Below, piece by piece: positions 1 to 10,003 of a DNA stretch of 64,000 bases (the first letter of the stretch is position 1; each line of letters opens with the position of its first letter). The notes beneath the pieces were generated by a model. The model saw only the letters and a list, made by a program, of their open reading frames with translations. It made no database searches and was not told the DNA's origin. Position numbers and translations under genes: made by a program. This stretch comes from Papio anubis. Taxonomy: Eukaryota; Chordata; Mammalia; Primates; Cercopithecidae. The stretch is from assembly GCF_008728515.1 (NCBI RefSeq), contig NC_044986.1:64159159-64223158 (forward strand), given 5' to 3'.

Positions 1-65
1 GTTGTGGTTTTATTAGCTTACTTCTTCCTCCCTTTTTCTAACTCTTATTTTTCACCCTATTTTAG

Positions 66-623
66 GTTCCATACCCCATGAAGTGCCTCAGATATTAATT
101 AATAGAGAACCTTTGCCTCATCTGCATTTTGATGTAGAGCTTCTTGGAGACTGTGATGTCATAATTAATGAATTGTGTCATAGGTTAGGTGGTGAATATG
201 CCAAACTTTGCTGTAACCCTGTAAAGCTTTCAGAAATTACTGAAAAACCCCCACGAACACAAAAAGAATTGGCTTATTTGTCAGACTTGCCACCCACACC
301 TCTTCATATTTCAGAAGACTCAAGTTCACCAGAAAGAACTTCACCACCAGATTCTTCAGTGATTGTCACACTTTTAGACCAAGCAGCTAAGAGTAATGAT
401 GATTTAGATGTGTCTGAATCAAAAGGTCGTATGGAAGAAAAACCACAGGAAGTACAGACTTCTAGGAATGTTGAAAGTATTGCTGAACACATGGGAAATC
501 CGGATTTGAAGAATGTTGGTTCCAGTACTGGGGAGAAAAATGAAAGAACCTCAGTGGCTGGAACAGTGAGAAAATGCTGGCCTAGTAGAGTGGCAAAGGA
601 GCAGATTAGTAAGCGGCTTGATG
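66..623 (+). CDS. SIRT1: SIRT1 exon 8 (catalytic core end and disordered C-terminal region)
   Basis: The exon follows a pyrimidine-rich tract and 'tattttag' acceptor and ends at 'gatg|gtaag'. Its first two bases complete a serine codon; it then reads IPHEVPQILINREPLPHLHF and onward to ...QISKRLDG. It holds the last part of the Rossmann-fold sirtuin core (about residues 453-512, with DVELLGDCDVIINEL) followed by a Ser/Thr/Glu-rich disordered stretch with several SP/TP phospho-acceptor motifs (SSSPERTSPPDSS). The length, 558 nt, is exactly 186 codons, so skipping it keeps the frame; an exon-8-skipped SIRT1 isoform is known in human. Compared with the human protein as I recall it, several residues differ (for example SKGRMEE, ESIAEHMGN, CWPSRVA, ISKRLDG). 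Confidence 0.98.
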
Positions 624-884
624 GTAAGAAAGGCAATTGAACCATTTTGAAAGTATAGTTGTCATAACAATATTTCCAAAAAATTAGCTATTTCGGCAGG
701 TTAATCGATAGGGTAGCTTTATGTAGTTGATTCTGTTTAGAGAAACTGTACAGTTCGTAATCAGAAAGGTAAATCTGGTATCCTTCATAATACAGAGAAG
801 GAAGTGTTTAATAGTGCTCTGTATGTTTTCTCTAGGGGATGGAAAAATAAGAATGGGTTATTAGCTGGCGGAAACAATGACAGA

Positions 885-1085
885 TTTGGGTGCTTATTGT
901 GGGTTAGCTGCTTTACATATGTTACCTGATTTTAATCTTCTGAGGTAGAATCTATTACTTTCTTCTGCAGGTGGGAAAACTCAGGACCATAGAGGTTAAA
1001 TACCTCATGCACGGTAAATACTAAGAAGTGAAAGAACCAGATTAAAATTCCAGTCTATTTGTGCTTAGAGCCTGCCCCCTTAACT
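885..1085 (-). repeat. MIR SINE fragment, antisense
   Basis: Reads like the reverse complement of the MIR core and 3' part: an ordered run of 'gctttacatatgttacctg', a gaggtag...ctattact block, a gggaaactca...gaggttaaat block and a terminal 'agagcctgcccccttaac'. Strongly diverged, as expected for an ancient mammalian SINE. Confidence 0.7.
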
Positions 1086-1650
1086 ACTATGCAGTGTTGT
1101 CTGAGATTTAGAACACATCTGTGTTTCCTCTGAGGACTTGGAAAGAATCCGTGATTCTGTTCCACTGAATATAGGAATAGTTTCTACCCTGTTTAGAACA
1201 TGCATAGTCTTTATCAATCAGTGTTAATTGACATAGGTGAAATCACTTTCTACTGTTCGGAAGCTGATGTTTTAAGTCCAAGTAGTCTGGTCGAAATTCC
1301 TAACTTAATGTTAGAAAAATACTGTTAAAAAAAAAAAAAAAAACCACTGTAACTTAGCTATAATTTAGAACTCTTAAGTCTCATTCCATTTACCATACTT
1401 GGTGAAAACTGACAAATTTTAGACAACTGTATTTGAGTATTCCAGTCATTTGCTGTAAATACATTGTAGTTCAGTTGAATAAACCTTTGGCCTTTTTCAT
1501 ATTAGGCACTGTGGTAAGTTCTGGAGACACAGTGATTAATGTTGTATGTAATTATAAATGTAGGTGTTACTCATTAATACTTTGGTATAGGTGCTGCTGA
1601 AGAACAAAGTAGTATTGTTTTGAACAAAACATCACCCAAAAGGTAGTTTG

Positions 1651-1960
1651 TTTTTTTTGGGTTTTTTTTTTTTTTTTTTGTGATGGAGTCTCACTCTTGC
1701 CCAGGCTGGATGGAGTGCAGTGGCACAATGTCAGTTCACTGCAGCCTCCACCTCCCAGGTTCAAGTGATTCTTCTGCCTCAGCCTCCTGAGTAGCAGAGA
1801 TTACAGGCGTGCGCCACCATGCCCGGGTGATTTTTGTATTTTTAGTAGAGACAGGGTTTTGCCATGTTGGTAAGTCTAGTCTCAATCTCCTGACCTTGTG
1901 ATCCACCCGCCTCGGCCTCCAGAAGTGCTGGAATTACAGGTGTGAGCCACCATGCCCAGC
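1651..1960 (-). repeat. Alu element, antisense
   Basis: Starts with a T-tract followed by 'gatggagtctcactcttg' and ends 'gtgagccaccatgcccagc', the reversed Alu head. The flanks carry the probable target-site duplication 'ccaaaaggtag' at about 1635 and 1962. Confidence 0.97.
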
Positions 1961-2267
1961 TCCAAAAGGTAGATTGTACTTGGAGATTAGATTATACAAG
2001 GGCTAAGGAGCAAAATATTTAACAATAGGTAGGGATTTAAAAAGAGCAGACGTGTTCCCAGGGGAAACTAGAAAAAGCATAGAAGGATGCTTATGTTTGC
2101 AAATCGTGGCAGAAGTCAGAAAGTAGAAGAATTGCTACTGACTTAGGTAATATACAGTCGTCTCTAAAGTCTACCTGTGCACTAAGACTTGCACTGGGAA
2201 CTTTTCTTGAATGTCATTTTTGCATAAATCTCTTTTCCCAGGAAACAGAGTTAACCTGGAGCAGTCA

Positions 2268-2610
2268 TTTTTATTTTTTTACATTTTTTTAAATTTATTT
2301 TTTGAGATGGAGTTTTGCTTTTGCTGTCCAGGCTGAAGTACAATGGCGTGATCTCGGCTCACGGCAACCTCCGCCTCCCAGGTTCCAGCGATTCCTGCCT
2401 CAGCCTCCCGAGTAGCTGTAGCTGAGACCACAGGCGTGTGCCCTCATGCTCAGCTAATTTTTTTTTTTTTTTTTTTTTTTTTTTAGTTTTTGTAGAGACA
2501 AGTTCTTGCCACATGGCCCAGACTGATCTTGAACTCCTGGGCTCAAGCAGTCTGCCTGCCTTGGCCTCCCAAAGTGTAGGGATTACAGGTGTGAGCCACT
2601 GTGCCCTGCC
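2268..2610 (-). repeat. Alu element, antisense, older type
   Basis: Two Alu monomers in antisense with an extended central T-tract at 2458-2484 and the reversed head at 2590-2610 ('gtgagccactgtgccctgcc'). The divergence and the AluJ-like second monomer ('ctgggctcaagcagtctgcc') suggest an old subfamily. Confidence 0.93.
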
Positions 2611-3429
2611 TGTGGTGTCTTAGGAAACTGATGAGTACTATGTATCTGTTGTAATAGAGGGAAATAAGTGGTTTTCACAGTGATTTGTAGTGGACTGTGA
2701 AATAAATTTCAGGGATTCAGGTCAGAATTGTCACACAGGTTGTAGTCAGGGTGAGAACTGGGTCATGATGCAGTATAAAAAAGTTTGAGAGCCACTTTGG
2801 AGGGAACTTTAGGTTTGCCACCTACCAGTGTGGTAACCAGGCTTTTGTGAATTAGTCTGGGATACGGTACAATAAATATTACATTTATTATGTGTGAAAA
2901 GAGATGTTAAGTTAGGGACATACTGTGAATTCAAGGGTAGAAAACTTTTCCATCAGTTTTTAGGGATCCTACTCTTTCACTTAAACCCCAAATGGCCAAG
3001 CTAGGATTGATTTGGTGTGCTCTAGAAAGAACTTTATTGGTATTCATGGATTCAGATTACATCTTATAGGACTTCAAAAGCATCTTAGACTGTATGTGTA
3101 TATACACACACATTCTGAATCAGTAGGTGGCTCACGGGGCCTGAGATCTTCTCGAGTGAATCTAAATTTAGATTCACAGGTGATACTGTAGATTCAGTGT
3201 CTACAGACTACACTATGAATTTGTGGTGATTACATTATTGACAATATTTTAGGTTTATAATCAGAAAAAAGTTAAATGAAAATAGTTAATGAAGATGCTT
3301 TAAAAGCCTGTGTGCTTTAGAGAAGTTGCTTAATGAACACAAATTGGGTATCTAATGTAGGCTGGGCTGGATACTTCATTTTCATCAAATCTTTTTAAAA
3401 TAACTGGTGAAATAACCTTTATTGAATAT

Positions 3430-3585
3430 GGTTCTCTACATTTTTCACACTTCCCTCCTTCATAGGGTTGTGAAAATTTATTTCATTCTCTAGATGAAAT
3501 TGAGGCACAGAGGTACACTTACAAATTTACAAAGATATAATAAATGGCAGAACTAAGATTTGAACCCAGGACTAAGTGTATTGCT
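3430..3585 (-). repeat. MIR SINE fragment, antisense
   Basis: Shows the antisense MIR signature: 'tagggttgtgaaaatttatt', 'gatgaaattgaggcacag', 'aaatggcagaactaag' and 'atttgaacccagga', in the expected order. Confidence 0.7.
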
Positions 3586-3589
3586 TGTA

Positions 3590-3715
3590 TTTAATTAATT
3601 TTTAAGAGACAGGCCATCACTGTGTTGCCTAGGCTGGCCCTTGAACTCCTGGGCTCAAGCAGTCCACCCGCCTCATCCTCCTGAGTAGCTGGAACTGCAG
3701 GCACATCATGGCCTC
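3590..3715 (-). repeat. Alu monomer (FLAM/AluJ-like), antisense
   Basis: A single monomer with 'taagagacaggccatcactg' followed by 'tgttgcctaggctggc' and 'cctcctgagtagctggaac'. It lies about 130 bp upstream of the last SIRT1 exon. Confidence 0.75.
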
Positions 3716-3847
3716 CCAGTTGTTTTTAAACACTAATGGTAGTCTTTCATAAGGACACTTATAAAAGGCAGAGCTGGTACCCACACTTCATTCCAGACTG
3801 CTCAGACTTAGAAAACTGAAAGTAACGTTTTCATCATTATATTTCAG

Positions 3848-4176
3848 GTAATCAGTATCTGTTTTTGCCACCAAATCGTTACATTTTCCATGGCGCTGAG
3901 GTATATTCAGACTCTGAAGATGACGTCTTATCCTCTAGTTCTTGTGGCAGTAACAGTGATAGTGGGACATGCCAGAGTCCAAGTTTAGAAGAACCCATGG
4001 AGGATGAAAGTGAAATTGAAGAATTCTACAATGGCTTAGAAGATGAGCCTGATATTCCAGAGACAGCTGGAGGAGCTGAATTTGGGACTGATGGAGATGA
4101 TCAAGAGGCAATTAATGAAGCTATATCTATGAAACAGGAAGTAACAGACATGAACTATCCATCAAACAAATCATAG
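3848..4176 (+). CDS. SIRT1: SIRT1 last coding exon (ESA segment, acidic C-terminus, stop)
   Basis: Begins after 'catcattatatttcag'; its first two bases complete Gly639, giving G-NQYLFLPPNRYIFHGAEVY. That stretch is the ESA/CTR segment (human about 641-665) that packs on the catalytic core and raises deacetylase activity; it looks intact here. It is followed by an acidic, serine-rich tail (SDSEDDVLSSSSCGSNSDSG), typical of casein-kinase-2 sites, and ends VTDMNYPSNKS before TAG. The region EPDIPETAGGAEFG differs from the human EPDVPERAGGAGFG as I recall it, and SMKQEV replaces SVKQEV. The length matches the human exon with no insertion or deletion. Confidence 0.98.
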
Positions 4177-5503
4177 TGTAATAATTGTGCAGGTACAGGA
4201 ATTGTTCCACCAGCATTAGGAACTTTAGCATGTCAGAATGAATGTTTACTTGTGAACTCTATAGAGCAAGGAAACCAGAAAGGTAATATTTATAGATTGG
4301 TAAAATAGATTGTTTTTCATGGATAATTTTTAACTTCATTATTTCTGTACTTGTACAAATTCAACACTAACTTTTTTTTTTAAAAAAAGGTACTAAGTAT
4401 CTTTAATCAGCTGTTGGTCAAGACTAACTTTCTTTTAAAGATTCATTTGTATGATAAATTCATATGTATATATAATTTTTGTTTTTGTCTAGTGAGTTTC
4501 AACATTTTTAAAGTTTTCAAAAAGCCATCAGAATGTTAAATTAATGTAAAGGGAACAGCTTATCTAGACCAAAGAATGGTATTTTCACTTTTCTTTGTAA
4601 CATTGAATGGTTTGAAGTACTCAAAATCTGTTAACTCTAAACTTTTGATTCTTTAACACAATTACTTATTTTTAAACACTGGCATTTTCCAAAACTTGTG
4701 GCAGCTAACTTTTTAAAATCTCAAATGACATGCAATGTGAGTAGAAGGAAGTCGACAATAGGTGGGAGGGCACTCGGTTGTCTTTACTTTTAAAAGTAAT
4801 ACTTGGTGCTAAGAATTTCAGGATTATTGTATTTATGTTTAAATGAAGATGGCTTTTGTACTTCCTGTGGACATGTAGTAATGTCTATATTGGCTCATAA
4901 AACTAACCTGAAAAACAAATAAATGCTTTGGAAATGTTTCAGTTGCTTTAGAAACAATAGTGCCTGCCTGGATCCCCTTAGTTTTGAAATATTTGCCATT
5001 GTTGTTTAAATACCTGTCACTGTGGTAGAGCTTGCATTGATCTTTTCCACAAGTATTAAACTGCCAAAATGTGAATATGCAAAGCCTTTCCGAATCTATA
5101 ATAATGGTACTTCTACTGGGGAGAGTGTAATATTTTGGACTGCTGTTTTCCATTAATGAGGAGAGCAACAGGCCCCTGATTACAGTTCCAAAGTAATAAG
5201 ATGTTAATTATAACTCAGCCAGAAAGTACATGTCTCCTTCCATTGGGAGGATTTGGTGTTAAATACCAAACTGCTAGCCTAGTATTATGGAGATGAACAT
5301 GATGTAACTTGTAATAGCAGAATAGTTAATGAATGAAACTAGTTCTTATAATTTATCTTTATTTAAAAGCTTAGCCTGCCTTAAAACTAGAGATCAACTT
5401 TCTCAGCTGCAAAAGCTTCTAGTCTTTCAAGAAGTTCATACTTTATGAAATTGCACCGTAAGCATTTATTTTTCAGACCATTTTTGAACATTACTCCCAA
5501 ATC

Positions 5504-5509
5504 AATAAA
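5504..5509 (+). terminator. SIRT1: Internal AATAAA, possible proximal poly(A) signal
   Basis: A canonical hexamer in the 3' UTR, followed within 30 nt by a T/GT-rich stretch ('tctgttgctttag'). Use here would shorten the UTR by about 420 nt and remove the miR-34a site. Another AATAAA occurs at about 4918. Confidence 0.4.
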
Positions 5510-5577
5510 GTATTCCTCTGTTGCTTTAGTATTTATTACAGTAAAAAGGGTTTGAAATATAGCTGTTCTTTATGCAT

Positions 5578-5606
5578 AAAATACCCAGCTAGGACCATTA
5601 CTGCCA
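5578..5606 (+). promoter_or_regulatory. SIRT1: miR-34a target site in SIRT1 3' UTR
   Basis: A seed match ACTGCCA lies at 5600-5606, preceded by the supplementary-pairing block 'CCAGCTAGG' at 5585-5593. This is the published miR-34a site through which p53-induced miR-34a represses SIRT1. The human site begins ACACCCAGC as I recall; here it is ATACCCAGC, which turns one 3'-end G:C pair into a G:U wobble while leaving the seed perfect. Confidence 0.88.
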
Positions 5607-5930
5607 GAGAAAAAAAATCGTATTTGAATGGCCATTTCCCTACTTAAAAGATGTCTGAATCTGAATTTATTTGGCTACACTAAAGAATGCAGTATATTTA
5701 GTTTTCCATTTGCATGATGTGTTTGTGCTATAGATAATATTTTAAATTGAAAAGTTTGTTTTAAATTATTTTTACAGTGAAGACTGTTTTCAGCTCTTTT
5801 TATATTGTACATAGTCTTTTATGTAATCTACTGGCATATGTTTTGTAGACTGTTTAATGACTGGATATCTTCCTTCAACTTTTGAAATACAAAACCAGTG
5901 TTTTTTTACTTGTACACTGTTTTAAAGTCT

Positions 5931-5936
5931 ATTAAA
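5931..5936 (+). terminator. SIRT1: SIRT1 distal poly(A) signal ATTAAA
   Basis: ATTAAA in 'gtctattaaaactgtcattt' followed by the T-rich 'gacttttttctgttaact'. The human SIRT1 mRNA ends at the equivalent sequence, so cleavage is expected about 10-25 nt downstream. Confidence 0.82.
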
Positions 5937-5950
5937 ACTGTCATTTGACT

Positions 5951-7825
5951 TTTTTCTGTTAACTTACATTGTTTAAGGTATATAATTTTTAAATCTTGCA
6001 GAATTTGTACAGCTTCGAATGCTATAGTATTAGATGCTTTCTTTCTCATACTACATTTCTTCATTCAGTTTATTACATTAGTCTCACCAGACCAGTACTT
6101 GCAAACACTGATGGTGCTGATCGTAGCAGGCGATGCATCACCACCAAGCATTTCAGAACTGTTTCAACCATTTTAGGCTAGAGGCCTGAGCAAGTAAAAC
6201 GTGGGGAAAAGGCAGGGCAGGGCCTAAGAAGGATGTGACAATGTCCTATAATAAAGGACCAGAAGTTTGGGATTCGAGAGAGAACAGGAAGTGGTGGATA
6301 GTGAAAATCCATGTGATACAAAGGCTGGGTTAACTGAAAATCTGTTCTTGGATGCCAGGTCTTTTAAGTCCAAAGACTACAGACATTTGGTATCAACTTT
6401 TTGAGGCTGACCTGAGAACCTACTTATTTTGAGGGAGAAAGTATTCTTGAAGAGGCCAGCAGTGTCCCCCTTAAAATGTATGTGTAACTTGGTCAGGTGC
6501 TGTGGCTCACACCTGAAATCCCAGCACTCTGGGAGGCCTAGGTGGGCGGATCACCTGAGGTCAGGAGTTTGAGACCAGCCCGGCCAACATGGTGAAATCC
6601 CGCCACCACACCTGGCTAATTTTTTGTATTTTTAGTAGAGACGGGGTTTCACTGTGTTGGCCAGGCTGGTCTCAAACTCCTAGACTCAAGCCATCTGCCC
6701 GCCTCAAGTCTTCCAAGTGCTGGGATTACAGGTGTGAGCCACCACGCCCAGCCTGCATTCCGGTTTTTATTTCCTTTTAATTGAAAGGAATGTGTTAGTT
6801 CTGTCTTATTAATCATCCTGAACAATGGCTACTAGCTTGAATGACTTAAGACAGGAGAGCTACAAACACACTATATATTTGTACCTTACAAATAGATGTG
6901 TGGAGGCCAAATACTTCAGTATTTAGCCAACTCAATAATCAAAGTCCCTACAATTTAGCAAATGATCTGCAGCTTTGCTGCTCTTATCTACAAAGCTCGG
7001 GACTTTTCTTGTTTTTTAAAAGTAAATGGCAATTTCAGAAATCTTCAATGGTATTTTAACTTTCCACCATGAATCTCCTTGCTGTTAATTAATACACTGT
7101 ATCATAGTCTAGAGTAACAGGGAGGAAGTGTCCCCAAATTAAGCTTTGTACAATGTGCTCCCGGATGAGATGCTATTCTCTTGTTACAGTATTTGTTCAT
7201 GGAACTATTAATCCAAAGTGCCTGCTATTTCACAGATTGGCTTCATAATATACAAAGGTTATTACTATTGAGAAACAGCATCTGACATGTTTTTGATTCA
7301 AATAATTACTACCTCAAGGAGTGGACGAACAGGGAATATGGTATAATATCAGGTACGTGGAGACATTCTCATGGGGAAGAATGCCACTACTTTGAGGAAA
7401 AGTACCTTAGGTGAGAACACTGTTTTAGTGCTTCTATCTATAGAAGAGTTCTATGGTTCGCCAATAGTTTCTTAAGTTGACCTACTGAAAAGTACAAGTC
7501 CACAACTCCTCATCCAACCCCTTGGGCTTATTTGCATTTTGGAATTACAAATTTTAAAGAATTTTTTAAAGCACCCAACAGGGGTCATAGTCTTATTTAG
7601 TGAATACCATAAATAGCTTCAACAATTCAGATCAGGTTTTTCTGCAAAGTGAGAGATGACAATATTTTCAGTTTTTTTAGATTTTAGAATTACAGGTTAA
7701 GAGACTGCGGACCTCTATAAATTCGTATGGGAATAGAAAGCAATCTGAAATTTAAGAGACCTTCCCTGAGCCATCCCTCTTTTTGAAAAATTTTGACTCT
7801 TATATGAGAACCACTGAAAGTTTAA
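5951..7825. other. Intergenic gap between convergent SIRT1 and HERC4
   Basis: About 1.9 kb separates the two inferred cleavage sites. Apart from the back-to-back Alu halves at 6492-6754, I see only unclassified AT-rich sequence and short ORFs without coding character. Confidence 0.8.
6492..6754. repeat. Two Alu halves fused tail-to-tail (inverted repeat)
   Basis: 6492-6600 is the first ~110 bp of a sense Alu ('gtggctcacacctgaaatcc' to 'ccaacatggtgaaa'). It passes directly into an antisense Alu, from 'ccaccacacctggctaa' at 6602 to the reversed head 'gccaccacgcccagcc' at 6754. Both A-tails and both second monomers are missing, leaving ~105-bp arms that can pair around a ~45-bp loop. Confidence 0.88.
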
Positions 7826-8840
7826 ATATTAAAACAATAAATCTTTATTAAACAGTTTTCACGGCATTTTAAAATAAATTTAAAAAATAAATATTTGCAT
7901 TCTAGCAGAAAGTCACAGGTATTGCATCAACTCACTTTTACAATTTAATGGCATGAGATAACTAAGCATCAGCACCATAAAACCGTTAAGATTTGTTTCT
8001 TAAATTCAAGGAAATAGCTCTAAAGCCCTGCAGCATCAATACTTTTGAAAGCTATAACCCAGTGATTGGTGCTCATAGTAGCCAATGTTTCTTTCTATTA
8101 CTGGCAACTGTGGAGACAGAGTTCTTCCAGTACTAAATATTAATAAGCTCTCTGATCAACAATCCCCCATCTATCAGCATGTCATGTCAGGATTCACAAA
8201 AGAGAAAAGAACTGCAGGTTATGTAGTATATTCCCTATTTGTGATTTAGGTTTGCACAAAGACATTCTAGCAAAAAAAAGATCGTGTTTCCACCATGCTA
8301 CCTTTTTTTTCTTTTTATAGAGTTTCAGAGTAAGATTTAAATCATAATTTTTAACCTCTAAAAGTCTGCTCAAGTTCAATTACAACCATAGAAACTGTAC
8401 TGGTATCAGAACATAACTATTTTATTACAAAACTTAACATTATTTACAAAATGAAAAAATAATGAAATGACTATTGCAGGCCAAAGTTAAAGGTTTTTCA
8501 CTCAATGATTGAAGAAAAATTAAGCAATATTTCCATGCACTCACACCAGATCATTTCTGAAATATGCAAACTCTTAAAACTCATGTTAGTAGAACTTTAA
8601 TGTATTCACAATACTTATGTTTATTTGAAGATGGTCAAAAAAATCCATGGTTCTGTACAATAATATTAACAGTTTGTTCATTTTCCTTTAATGTTTTGAC
8701 TTCCATGAACACTCGTAGATTGAACATTCTGCAAGTAAGAATTATAATAGTGCCTCTGTCACCTTGCTGAATTCATCACCACAAGAAAAACACAAATAGT
8801 TTAATGCTTTTGCACTAAACTGAATAGTTGAACTCCAAAG
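7826..8840 (-). other. HERC4: HERC4 3' UTR
   Basis: Repeat-free, AT-rich sequence between the HERC4 stop (8841-8843) and the AATAAA at 7844-7849. The short ORFs on either strand here show no coding character. The 5' border is exact; the 3' border is inferred from the signal. Confidence 0.78.
7844..7849 (-). terminator. HERC4: HERC4 poly(A) signal AATAAA
   Basis: Minus-strand AATAAA in 'tgtttaataaagattt', about 990 nt after the stop codon and followed by T-rich sequence. Cleavage is expected near 7820-7830. Position and context fit a roughly 1-kb 3' UTR. Confidence 0.75.
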
Positions 8841-9049
8841 TTATATTAAACTGAAGCCTTCATTGTGATCAATAGCTTGGATCAGTTTAGAGCGTAGAGT
8901 TTCTTTATCTGTATATTTTGGAAGATCCAGAAGATTAAAACAAGTATGGGAAACTGGGAGATATTCCTCACCACCTCCTGTTGACTGGATGACTAGTTTC
9001 AGACTCTTCATACCAAGAATAGGAATGCGATCACTACCTGTCAAAAATA
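8841..9049 (-). CDS. HERC4: HERC4 last coding exon (HECT C-lobe with catalytic Cys)
   Basis: The acceptor is 'tttcttggcag' (9050-9060 complement). It encodes the end of the C-lobe: FLTGSDRIPILGMKSLKL, then VIQSTGGGEEYLPVSHTCFN and LLDLPKYTDKETLRSKL, ending AIDHNEGFSLI and TAA at 8841-8843. The HTCFNLLDLP motif is the HECT active site; its Cys codon is 8940-8942, 32 residues before the end, which matches Cys1025 of a 1057-residue protein. This Cys forms the ubiquitin thioester. KYTDKET differs from the KYTEKET I recall for human. Confidence 0.98.
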
Positions 9050-9479
9050 CTGCCAAGAAAGAAACCATTCAGTCAACCACTTCAAAACAAAAAGTAGCAA
9101 GTCATATTTTGTACAGTCACTACAGCAGAGCTTCACATTAACATCTGCTCTAATGTGTTAACTTACTCCCTAATTTGTGGAAGACAAGTTTTTTGAGACA
9201 CATTCTAATTGCTCATTCACAATATTTTTTCTTTAAAAGTATAATCTTAATACTGGCACAAAGGAAGTGCTTAATACATGTTTGATAAGTAACTATTGTC
9301 ATTGCCAAAACATTTTGAGAGCCCTTTTTTGGAAAAAGCCATTTAGAACTAGTTGACAAACCAAATAAAAATGCAGTTTTGATTATGATTTCTTTTTCTA
9401 TTTGCTTCATTTCTGTTTTTTGCTTTTTTTTTTTTTTTAAATCAGAAATTTATAATGGGCAGCCAAATTTCAAATCATT

Positions 9480-9659
9480 CTTTTTTTTTTTTTTTGAGAC
9501 GAGCCTTGCTCAGTTGCCTAGGCTGGAGTGCAGCCTCGACCGCCTGGGCTCGAGCAATCCTCTCACCTCGGCTTCTGGAGTAGCTGGGAGCATCGGCGCG
9601 TGTCACCAAGCCCAGGGCTAATTTTTGTAGAGATGAGGTTTTGCCATGTTGCCCAGGCT
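9480..9659 (-). repeat. Partial Alu (AluJ/FLAM-like), antisense
   Basis: A T-tract then 'gagacgagccttgctcagtt', 'gtagctgggagcatcggc' and a truncated right part ending 'ttgcccaggctc'. The second monomer is mostly missing. Confidence 0.8.
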
Positions 9660-10003
9660 CAAAACACTCTTAAAGAGTAATGATTTCTCATCCTTATGAC
9701 ATGCAGAAGAATTTGACCAAGATTCTCGGAGAGATTGCTAAAACATTCTTGGCAACAGCAGGAGTATCAAAGGAAATGTCACTGATTTGGACACATAAAT
9801 TCTGACAACTTTAAAAATAAGCCAAATTTCAATTAGAATACAGACTTTAACAGAAGAAAGATACTCAGGCATCAGTTATAAATGAGGGAACTAAAGCCTG
9901 AAAAAGCTTTATTTTATATAGAAATTGCCAAAGTTTTAGTCTTGAAAGTTTTAGTCTTGAAGCAAAAAGAAAATGAAGAACAAACAGAGAAAAGAGCAAT
10001 ACA

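Larger units (their letters stand above)
624..3847 (+). other. SIRT1: SIRT1 intron 8
   Basis: A GT-AG intron between the last two coding exons, from 'gtaagaaagg' to 'atttcag'. If exon 8 were read through without splicing, only four extra codons (KKGN) would follow before a TGA at 638-640. It contains two MIR-like fragments, two full-size Alus and an Alu monomer. The intervals 624-884, 1086-1650, 1961-2267 and 2611-3430 show nothing I can name. Confidence 0.95.
1..5950 (+). other. SIRT1: SIRT1 gene, 3' end (last two exons and 3' UTR)
   Basis: This is the terminal part of the gene for sirtuin 1, a nuclear NAD-dependent protein deacetylase acting on p53, FOXO, PGC-1alpha and histones. The window enters in intron 7. 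Exon 8 and the last exon give 295 codons that correspond to about residues 453-747 of the 747-residue human protein: the end of the catalytic core, the acidic disordered C-terminal region and the ESA segment needed for full activity. Both splice junctions are GT-AG and the frame is open to a TAG at 4174-4176. The promoter and the NAD-binding exons are outside the window. The gene converges on HERC4, which lies on the other strand downstream. Confidence 0.98.
4177..5950 (+). other. SIRT1: SIRT1 3' UTR
   Basis: About 1.77 kb, AT-rich, free of Alu or L1 insertions, and closely similar throughout to the human SIRT1 3' UTR as I recall it. It carries a miR-34a target, U-rich tracts suited to HuR-type binding, an internal AATAAA and a distal ATTAAA. 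The contrast with the repeat-filled flanks suggests retention by selection. The end is inferred from the distal ATTAAA, not from transcript data. Confidence 0.9.

Noticed and set aside
304..645. 113-codon frame on the minus strand over SIRT1 exon 8
   Set aside because: A shadow of the real SIRT1 exon in an alternate frame.
4839..5168. 109-codon frame antisense to the SIRT1 3' UTR
   Set aside because: No domain, no upstream promoter or splice signals, and the DNA is conserved as SIRT1 UTR; a chance frame.
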